DNA from: Pelosinus fermentans
Lineage (GTDB): Bacteria; Bacillota; Negativicutes; DSM-13327
Assembly: GCA_002434245.1 (NCBI GenBank)
Contig: DJJR01000023.1
Location: forward strand, 1 to 5,698
Direction of reading: 5' to 3'
Length of the DNA stretch: 5,698 bases
This document shows positions 1 through 5,698 of this stretch, in pieces. How positions within the stretch are numbered: position 1 is the first letter of the stretch; each line of letters starts with the position of its first letter. The notes under the pieces were generated by a model. The model did no database searches. It was not told the origin of the DNA and worked only from the letters and a program-made list of their open reading frames with translations. The position numbers were made by a program, and so were the translations under genes.

Positions 1-1
1 G

Positions 2-616
2 TTCGGGCCCACGGAAACAACGATTTGGTCCACGGTTCAACACGTAGAAGAGGATAAACCTATTACCATTGGCAAACCGATAGCAAATACACAGATTTAT
101 ATTCTTGATAATAACGGTAAGTCCACTCCTATCGGTATCTCAGGCGAACTCTACATAGCAGGTGATGGTTTAGCCAAAGGTTATTTAAATAAGCCTGAGC
201 TCACGGCAGAAAAATTCATTGTTAACCCTTTTAAGCTTGGGGAAAATATGTATAAGACAGGAGATTTAGCCCGGTGGCTTGCAGATGGCAGCATTGAGTT
301 TTTAGGGCGTATTGATCATCAAGTTAAGATTCGTGGATTTCGTATTGAATTGGGGGAAATTGAGAGTCAACTTAAAAACCATCCAGAGATCCAAGAAAGT
401 GTTGTGATAGTGAATGAGCAGGATGGGATGAAACAACTTATTGCATATTATATGAGATTAAATCAAGGAAAAGGTAAAGAACTTCTTAGCTCCCAAAAAT
501 TACGTGAATATTTAAAAGTAAACTTACCTGATTATATGATTCCTGTATTGTTTGTCGAAGTTGAATCCATTCCCTTAACGCCTAATGGAAAAATAGATAG
601 AAAGGATTTGATGAAT
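2..616 (+). other. NRPS adenylation (A) domain, C-terminal part (motifs A5-A10)
   Basis: A domains select an amino acid, activate it with ATP as an aminoacyl-adenylate and pass it to the adjacent carrier protein. The fragment begins exactly at core motif A5 (FGPTE, residues 1-5). It continues through A6 (GELYIAGDGLAKGYL, 48-62), A7 (YKTGDLARW, 84-92), A8 (GRIDHQVKIRGFRIELGE, 102-119), A9 (LPDYMIP, 175-181) and A10 (PNGKIDR, 194-200). The A10 lysine, K197 (bases 590-592), is the expected catalytic lysine. The N-terminal part, with A1-A4 and seven of the ten specificity residues, lies to the left of the window. Three code positions are visible: Ile8, Trp9 and Lys197, corresponding to GrsA 330, 331 and 517. 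The pattern I-W-K matches known glycine codes and at least one cysteine code. Glycine is favoured because Gly-loading modules are common in trans-AT hybrids and no cyclisation or oxidase domain is seen. The identity is secure; the substrate is an inference. Confidence 0.95.
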
Positions 617-3600
617 CGCAAAATTGTATTAGCAGGAGCAAAAAAAACATTTTCCCCACCATCGGAAATTGAAGAGAAGATTTTAGAAATATGGAAAGCT
701 GTTCTTCATAATGATGACATAAACATCGAAGACGGCTTTTTTGAAGTGGGAGGGGATTCCCTTTTAGCAGTTACTGTAGCAGAAAGAATCAAGAGAAGGT
801 TAAATTGCGATTTTAATGTGACAACATTGTTTAAATATACCAGCATTAAAGATATTAGTAAATATATTGCAGAAAATACAATTACCATCTCTTGTGACAG
901 GAAAAATAGAAATTCAGGAAACGATAATCTGAACAACAATGAAATAGGTCATAATAAAAAACCTCGAAAGCCATCTTATCCTGAATATTACCAAGATAGT
1001 TTAGCGATTATAGGGATATCGTGTCATTTTCCAGGAGCTAAAGACCATTTTGAATTCTGGCATAATTTACGCGAAGGTAAAGAAAGTGTCAAGTTTTTTT
1101 CTCAAGAAGAACTTAGGAACTTAAATATACCGGAAGAAATTATTCAAGACCCAAACTATATTCCTGCTCAGTCAACTATAGAAGGTAAAGATTTGTTTGA
1201 TCCTGGTTTTTTTAATATTTCTCCTAAAGATGCAGCGGCTATGGATCCCCAGTTTAGGTTGTTATTACTTCATTCATGGAAAGCCATAGAGGATGCCGGC
1301 TATATTCCTGGGAAAATTCCTGAAACTAGTGTATTTATGACAGCAAGTAGTAGTATTTATCAAGCATTATTGCTTAATTACAAATCAAAAGTAAATAACA
1401 TCTTGATGAGCTCTGACGAATATGTATCTTGGATTTTGGCTCAAGGAGGAACAATCCCTACAATGATATCTTACAAACTAGGGTTAAAAGGACCTAGTTT
1501 CTTTGTACAATCAAATTGTTCTTCTTCTTTAGTAGCATTATCTTCGGCTTATCAAAGTTTGCAATCCGGTGAAGCGAGGTATGCTTTAGTAGGAGGAGCC
1601 AATATATTTCCTTCGTTAAATTTAGGGTATTTTTATCAGCCTGGATTAAATTTTTCAAGTGACGGACATATTAAGGCGTTTGATGCTTCGGCAGACGGGA
1701 TGATAAGTGGTGAAGGGGTTGCAGTTATTGTACTTAAGAAAGCTGAAGATGCTATAGAGGATGGAGATCATATTTACGCCCTCCTTAGAGGGATTCATGT
1801 AAACAATGATGGTTCAGATAAAGTAGGCTTTTATGCTCCAAGCATCAAGGGGCAAGCTGAGGTAATTCGGAAAGTTTTACATTCAACCCAAATACATCCT
1901 GAGTCCATTAGCTATATGGAAGCTCACGGAACTGGAACAAAATTAGGAGACCCGATTGAACATACCGCGCTGAGTGATATTTATAAACAATACACCACAA
2001 AAAAGCAGTTTTGTGGAATTGGTTCAGTAAAAACCAATATAGGGCATCTAGATGCTGCTGCAGGATTAGCAGGGTGCATTAAAGTTGCATTAAGCTTATA
2101 CCACAATGAAATACCCCCAACAATTAACTTTAAAAAACCAAATCCCAACATTGAATTTGCTGACTCTCCATTTTATGTTGTTAATAAAATCAAGAAGTTA
2201 GAGAAAAATTCAGCCCCATATAGAGCCGCGCTGAGTTCGTTTGGGATCGGAGGAACAAATACCCATGCAATCTTTGAACAGTATTCAAGTGTTGAAATTC
2301 CCAAATATTTAAATCAAGAATTATACAATGATAATATCTCCTATGTAATCCCTATATCTGCTAAAAATAATGATCGTCTTAAAGACTATGCACAAAACCT
2401 TCTTAGTTTTCTAAAAGAGCATCGAGATCATAATGACGATAAATTTGTTGAAGATGACGCCTATCATGATATTAAATTAGCTGATCTAGCCTATACCTTC
2501 CAAGTGGGAAGAGAAGCGATGGAAAGCAGATTAATCTTTATTATTAGCAATAAAAATGAACTAATTCAAAAGTTAGAAGAGTTTATTGATGGAAGAGAAA
2601 ATATTGAAGGTTGTTTTAGAGGAGAAGCAAAACAAGCAAAAGATTCTATTCAATTGTTTAAAAAAGATGATGAATTCGAAGAGCTAATTCGCACATGGAT
2701 TACAAAAGGAAAGGTAAGAAAGATAGCAGAACTATGGAGTAAGGGACTTCATATAGATTGGGAATTGCTGTATATGGATGCCAAGCCGCATCGTATCAGT
2801 GTAACTACCTATCCCTTTGCCAAGGAACGATATTGGATACCGAAGATCGAGGCTGAGTCTATCAGCGGAATCTCAGCCGAAGCTCCAACTATTATAGATT
2901 GTCTTCATCCTTTGCTGCATCAAAATACATCCAATTTATCTGAGCAGCGGTTCAGTTCTACCTTTACAGGTCAGGAGCTTTTCTGGGAAAATCATGTCGT
3001 TAAGGGGCAGAGGGTCTTACCTGAGGTGGCCTATCTTGAGATGGCACGAGCAGCTCTGGGACAAGTGACAGAAACCTTAGAAGAAGTTAAAACTGGAATT
3101 CGACTGAAAAACGTGGTTTGGGCTCAGCCTATTGTTTTAAGAGATAATCCGGTTCAGATACACATCGGACTTTTCCCAGAAGAAAATGGAGAAATTGCCT
3201 ATGAAATATATAGTCAGTTTGAAGAAAGCAGTAGGGAAAATGTAGTATACAGTCAAGGGAGTGCTGCATTATTCAGTTTGACTAAGGAAGCGGAGACATT
3301 AGATATTAAGGCATTGCAGGGTAAGTGCAGCCAAAACGTTTTATCATCGATTCAATGCTATGAGGCCTATAGACGGATGGGGATTAGCTATGGTCCTGAA
3401 TATCAGGGAATTGAAAAAGTATATGTGGGATCGGGTCAAGTATTTGCAAAGCTGACCTTACCATCCTCAATGTCAGCTACGCAAGAGCAATTTGTACTGC
3501 ATCCAAGTTTAATGGATTCAGCGGTACAGGCATCATTGGGTTTGATGATGGGCTTTGATGAGCCTAATTTTGCTCATCCCCTTACTCTCCAGGAAATTGA

Positions 3601-5698
3601 AATTCTGGGCAATTGCACTTCCAACATGTGGGCTCTGGTTCGATTCAGCGATGGTAGCAAAGCAGTGAATAAAAAAACGAAATTTGATATCGATTTATGT
3701 GATGAGCAAGGTAAGATTTGTGTTCGGATAAAGGAAATGGAATTACAAGAAAATACAGAGAAAGTGATTACGCATTCTGTAGAACCAAGACCTCAAAGCT
3801 TAATGACTCCAAAGATACAAGAAGATTCTGAGATGATGACGTTTGAAGAAATCTGGCATGAGAAAGCCTTATCAAATAGTGTATCAGTCCAAATTAAAAC
3901 TATGGTTTGTTTTCTATCGAACCCCAAAAACCAACAAGTAATTATGGAAGCAATGCAAATGTTAGATCAGCAATCTAAAGTGATTTTTATCTCACAAAGT
4001 GCAACCTATCAAGAACATTCCCAAGCAACATATACTATTTCCAGAAGTGATCAAAAAACATATGAGCAGGTTTTTCAAAACATACGTGAAGATTATGGTG
4101 AAGTTGACACTGTGCTTTATCTATGGCCGCTTGAGGATTCAACTTGTATTCAGGATTATTCCGTCATTGTATATATGCTGCAGAGTATTGCTGCCGTAAG
4201 ATTAAAAGCCAAGCGAGTTTTATTAGGAGCTCAATTTGAAACTGGACTGGAGCGCTGTTACCTGGATTCCTGGATCGGTTTCGAACGCTCTATAGGACTT
4301 GTTCTGCCGCATACTCAAGTGGCTGTGATCTATCAGGAGAGTGACGGGCAAAACCAGGAATGTATGATGAAAGCGTGGATGAAAAAACTCTGGGCAGAAC
4401 TGCGAAATAAGAAATTCCAAAGTGTTTTCTACCAAAAAGGAAAACGGCATGTATACCATATTCAGGCAACTACTCTGCAGGCAGGCAGCAGTCTATTGCA
4501 AGCAGGAGGTACCTATCTCATAACAGGAGGCTGTGGTGGACTTGGGTTTTTGTTTGCCAAGCATTTTGCAAAAACACAGTCTGTGAATCTGATACTAACG
4601 GGAAGATCGCCAATGGATGAAAAGAAACAAAATAATATCAAAGAAATAGAAGAGTTAGGCAGCCAGGTATTATACCTGCAAGCGGATACTTGCAATGTAA
4701 GCGACATGAAAGCTGTTTTGATCCAGGCAAAAGAAAAATTTGGGGAGATTCATGGAGTCCTACATGCAGCAGGGCTGGCAGATCGTCAAAACATCTTCGA
4801 AAAAGACATGGAAGATTTTAAAAAGATAGTGGAGCCCAAAATCAAAGGAACTCTTGTGCTTGATGAAGTGCTTCAGACAGAGGTACTTCATTTTATATGC
4901 TATTTTTCCTCCTCCTCAGCGATTTTAGGGGACTTTGGTTCTTGTGATTATGCTATCGGCAATCGCTTTCAAACGGCATATGCTCTTTATCGGAATGAAG
5001 AGCAGCGGCAAGGAAATCGGCAGGGTAAGACTATTGTGATTAACTGGCCTCTATGGAAGGATGGGGGAATGGGAGTTGGTGAGGAAGAGAATAGTAAAAT
5101 GTATTTGAAATCCAGCGGGCAACGTTACTTAGGAGCCGAAGAAGGGGTTTTACTATTTCATCAATTACTGGCTCAAACCAATACACAGCATTTAATCTTG
5201 GTTGGAAATCGCAGCAGGATTTACCGATTTTTAGGGTTAACGCAGCAATCTTCTGCCCCCGCTATAACCCTTTTAGGTATTTCGGGCAAGGGAAGACGAG
5301 CCGAAATGAAGGGATTGACTTTGGAACAATGTATTGAGTGGGATTTAAAGGAACAAGTCAGTCAACTGCTTAAAATTCCACGAGACAAGTTAGATCGAGA
5401 AGAAAATCTGGTGGATTTTGGTTTTGATTCGATTGGTTTAGCTCAACTTTCAAGCTTATTAACCCGCCATTACGGGATAGAAGTTACTCCCGCCTTGTTT
5501 TTCGGGTATTCAACCCTGAAAAAATTAGCGCAATATTTCTCAAGGGAATATCAAGAAACGCTGCAGCTCTTCTATCAAGAAGCTCTTGTAGAGCCAGAAA
5601 TAACGCAACAAGAAGTTCCAGTTGTCACACTGACATCCAAACGACAGTCAACGAATAAAACTAGATTTACAAGGACTCCTGCTTCTCCAAAGCTGCAG
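2..5698 (+). CDS. Hybrid NRPS / trans-AT polyketide synthase, internal fragment (partial at both ends)
   Basis: One uninterrupted reading frame of 1,899 codons fills the window; base 1 is the last base of a preceding codon. It encodes part of a multimodular assembly-line enzyme with the domain order A(partial)-PCP-KS-DH-KR-ACP. Residue numbers in the other entries count from the Phe codon at base 2. The signature motif of every domain reads cleanly in this single frame, so there is no frameshift or pseudogene signal. The protein is expected to be cytosolic and to build a polyketide-peptide product while intermediates stay bound to carrier domains. No AT domain follows the KS, so malonyl units must come from a separate trans-acting AT, usually encoded in the same cluster. 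The start, stop, promoter and neighbouring genes are outside the window. Leucine codon use differs between the first 920 or so codons and the rest. I do not recognise the specific gene or product. Confidence 0.97.
665..871 (+). other. Peptidyl carrier protein (PCP / thiolation domain)
   Basis: This domain carries the activated amino acid or peptidyl chain as a thioester on a 4'-phosphopantetheine arm. It covers residues 222-290, normal for a carrier of about 70 residues, and opens with the typical helix EIEEKILEIWKAVL. The attachment motif is FFEVGGDSLLAV, with the modified serine at S253 (bases 758-760). The domain ends with a typical ISKYIAE helix. It lies about 20 residues after A10, as expected for an A-PCP pair, and directly before a KS. 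The chain on this PCP is therefore handed to a polyketide synthase module, not to an NRPS condensation domain. Confidence 0.95.
878..994 (+). other. Asn/Lys-rich interdomain linker between PCP and KS
   Basis: Residues 293-331 join the carrier to the ketosynthase. The stretch is rich in Asn, Lys and Arg (for example GNDNLNNNEIGHNKK, 306-320), has no recognisable motif and is probably disordered. It ends with a Pro/Tyr-containing lead-in (PSYPEYYQ, 324-331) just before the KS begins at DSLAIIGIS. Its likely role is to give the PCP freedom to reach both the A domain and the KS. The composition is seen; the role is inferred. Confidence 0.7.
995..2281 (+). other. Ketosynthase (KS) domain, trans-AT type, after an NRPS module
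   Basis: KS domains accept the upstream chain on an active-site cysteine and condense it with malonyl-ACP by decarboxylative Claisen condensation. Residues 332-760 form a complete domain of about 430 residues. It starts at SLAIIGISCHFPGA and ends at the typical SSFGIGGTNTHAIFEQ (745-760). The catalytic triad is intact: C506 (bases 1517-1519) in VQSNCSSSLVAL, H642 in EAHGTGT, and H682 in SVKTNIGHLDAAAG, with the conserved lysine K677. The cysteine is preceded by Ser-Asn instead of the usual Thr-Ala. Since the catalytic residues are all present, the domain should elongate; it is not a non-elongating KS0, which would typically lack the HGTGT histidine. Its position after A-PCP means that the incoming substrate is an aminoacyl or peptidyl thioester. 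KS clade assignment, which predicts the substrate in trans-AT systems, needs a tree. Confidence 0.97.
2336..2836 (+). other. Post-KS linker / AT-docking region, no acyltransferase
   Basis: Residues 779-945 follow the KS where a cis-AT synthase would carry an AT domain of about 300 residues. Only about 200 residues separate KS and DH, and no AT signature (GHSxG serine motif or substrate motif) is present. What is seen resembles the adaptor found after KS domains in trans-AT enzymes: a PISAKNNDRLKDYA segment (784-797), LADLAYTFQVGREAMESRL (826-844), and the terminal motif VTTYPFAKERYW (934-945, bases 2801-2836), which fits the family's LPTYPF-x5-W consensus. The region is thought to pack against the KS and to help dock the free-standing AT. 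It includes a charged, less conserved insert of Asp, Glu and His around residues 806-822. Leucine codon use changes near its end. Confidence 0.88.
2897..3763 (+). other. Dehydratase (DH) domain, catalytically intact
   Basis: PKS DH domains remove water from the beta-hydroxyacyl-ACP made by the KR, giving an alpha,beta-double bond. Residues 966-1254 match the double-hotdog DH. The region opens with LHPLLHQNTS (968-977). The HxxxGxxxxP motif is HVVKGQRVLP, with catalytic H998 (bases 2993-2995) and P1007. The second-half YGPEYQG motif is at 1130-1136. The second catalytic motif DxxxQ is DSAVQ, with D1172 (bases 3515-3517) in LHPSLMDSAVQ. With both catalytic residues and the proline retained, this looks like an ordinary active dehydratase, not a double-bond-shifting or pyran-forming variant. 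It lies directly after the AT-less KS linker and before the KR, the usual order KS-DH-KR-ACP. Confidence 0.95.
3827..5281 (+). other. Ketoreductase (KR) domain, structural plus catalytic halves
   Basis: The KR uses NADPH to reduce the beta-ketone formed by the KS. Residues 1276 to about 1500 form the degenerate structural half, beginning near MMTFEEIWHEK. The catalytic Rossmann half starts at TYLITGGCGGLG (1504-1515; GGxGxLG nucleotide-binding loop). It continues with LTGRS (1532-1536; Arg for the NADPH phosphate), VLHAAG (1586-1591), PKIKGT (1612-1617; K1613), FSSSSAILGDFGSCDYAIGN (1635-1654) and NWPLWKDGGM (1681-1690). By spacing, the catalytic serine is S1637, with Y1650 (bases 4949-4951) and N1654 as the YxxxN pair, so the reductase should be active. 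The two usual stereochemistry fingerprints are missing: the LDD aspartate position is R1595 and the A-type tryptophan position is L1642. The FGSCDYAIGNRF block resembles KRs of Bacillus-type trans-AT synthases. No enoylreductase or methyltransferase follows. Confidence 0.96.
5333..5551 (+). other. Acyl carrier protein (ACP) ending the PKS module
   Basis: The ACP holds the malonyl extender and then the growing polyketide on its phosphopantetheine arm. Residues 1778-1850 form a single carrier. It has the first-helix segment LKEQVSQLLKIPRDKL (1782-1797), the attachment motif ENLVDFGFDSIGLAQLS with serine S1810 (bases 5429-5431), and the third/fourth-helix region VTPALFFGYSTLKKLAQYF (1828-1846). 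The DFGFDSIGL form is typical of trans-AT ACPs. There is one copy here, not a tandem pair. It lies about 20 residues after the KR and closes the module KS-DH-KR-ACP. Confidence 0.95.
5552..5698 (+). other. Post-ACP linker running off the right edge
   Basis: Residues 1851-1899 stay open with no stop codon. They begin with a helical tail after the ACP (YQETLQLFYQEALVEPEI) and become rich in Thr, Ser, Pro and basic residues (for example TNKTRFTRTPASPK, 1884-1897), typical of a flexible intermodular linker. No domain signature is visible. The protein therefore continues; a further KS of the next module is the usual successor, but that is inference. Confidence 0.7.

Noticed and set aside
706..939. 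Small antisense open frame of 77 codons over the PCP region
   Set aside because: It lies opposite conserved PCP coding sequence, has no recognisable protein features beyond a chance hydrophobic stretch, and is explained by the real frame on the + strand.
995..2281. Possible non-elongating (KS0) ketosynthase because of the unusual SNC motif
   Set aside because: Cysteine, the HGTGT histidine and the NIGH histidine are all present, so loss of condensation activity is not supported.
2282..2836. Possible degenerate or remnant acyltransferase domain after the KS
   Set aside because: There is no GHSxG-like motif, and the segment is too short and matches the usual trans-AT post-KS adaptor, so no AT remnant is called.
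3999..4199. Small + strand open frame of 66 codons in another frame, inside the KR structural half
   Set aside because: It overlaps the continuous synthase frame and shows no recognisable domain or independent expression signal.
4223..4707. Two small antisense open frames (4223-4459 and 4513-4707) opposite the KR
   Set aside because: Both are complementary to conserved KR sequence, including the Rossmann motif, and look like chance open frames.
5693..5698. The window ends exactly at CTGCAG, a PstI site, suggesting a cloning boundary
   Set aside because: The same hexamer occurs inside the window (near 4178, 4485 and 5562), so the end could be chance. It says nothing about biology.
1..5698. 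Search for tRNA, rRNA, CRISPR arrays, insertion sequences, riboswitches, promoters or terminators
   Set aside because: The whole window is occupied by one conserved coding frame; no direct-repeat arrays, terminal inverted repeats or RNA gene signatures were seen.

Overview
The window lies entirely inside one very long gene. The + strand frame that starts at base 2 stays open to the last base: 1,899 codons, with no stop and no credible internal start. Both ends of the gene are outside the window. The protein is a hybrid non-ribosomal peptide synthetase / polyketide synthase (NRPS-PKS) of the trans-acyltransferase (trans-AT) type. The moderately low G+C, the frequent TTA, ATA and AAA codons, and the style of the domains suggest a low-G+C Firmicute (Bacillales, Paenibacillaceae or a Clostridia relative). 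That assignment is an inference from composition and family resemblance, not from a marker gene.

Reading left to right: the C-terminal part of an adenylation (A) domain from motif A5 to A10 (about 2-616); a peptidyl carrier protein (PCP, 665-871) with its phosphopantetheine serine; an Asn/Lys-rich linker (878-994); a complete ketosynthase (KS, 995-2281) with an intact Cys-His-His triad; a post-KS linker ending in a TYPF-x5-W motif, with no acyltransferase (2336-2836); a dehydratase (DH, 2897-3763) with both catalytic motifs; a ketoreductase (KR, 3827-5281) with Rossmann motif and Lys-Ser-Tyr-Asn residues; an acyl carrier protein (ACP, 5333-5551); and a linker running off the right end.

Together this is the end of an amino-acid-loading NRPS module followed by one full PKS module, KS-DH-KR-ACP. 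The inferred chemistry is as follows. The A domain loads an amino acid (glycine favoured, cysteine possible) onto the PCP. The KS condenses the aminoacyl chain with malonate, which a separate AT protein must place on the ACP. The KR reduces the beta-ketone and the DH removes water, leaving a gamma-amino-alpha,beta-unsaturated thioester on the ACP for the next module.

There are no RNA genes, mobile elements, CRISPR arrays, promoters or terminators, as expected inside one coding sequence. The most interesting signal is a change in leucine codon use near 2770-2836, just at the conserved post-KS motif, which suggests that the gene is a mosaic of recombined pieces. I recognise the family and architecture but cannot name the gene cluster or the product.
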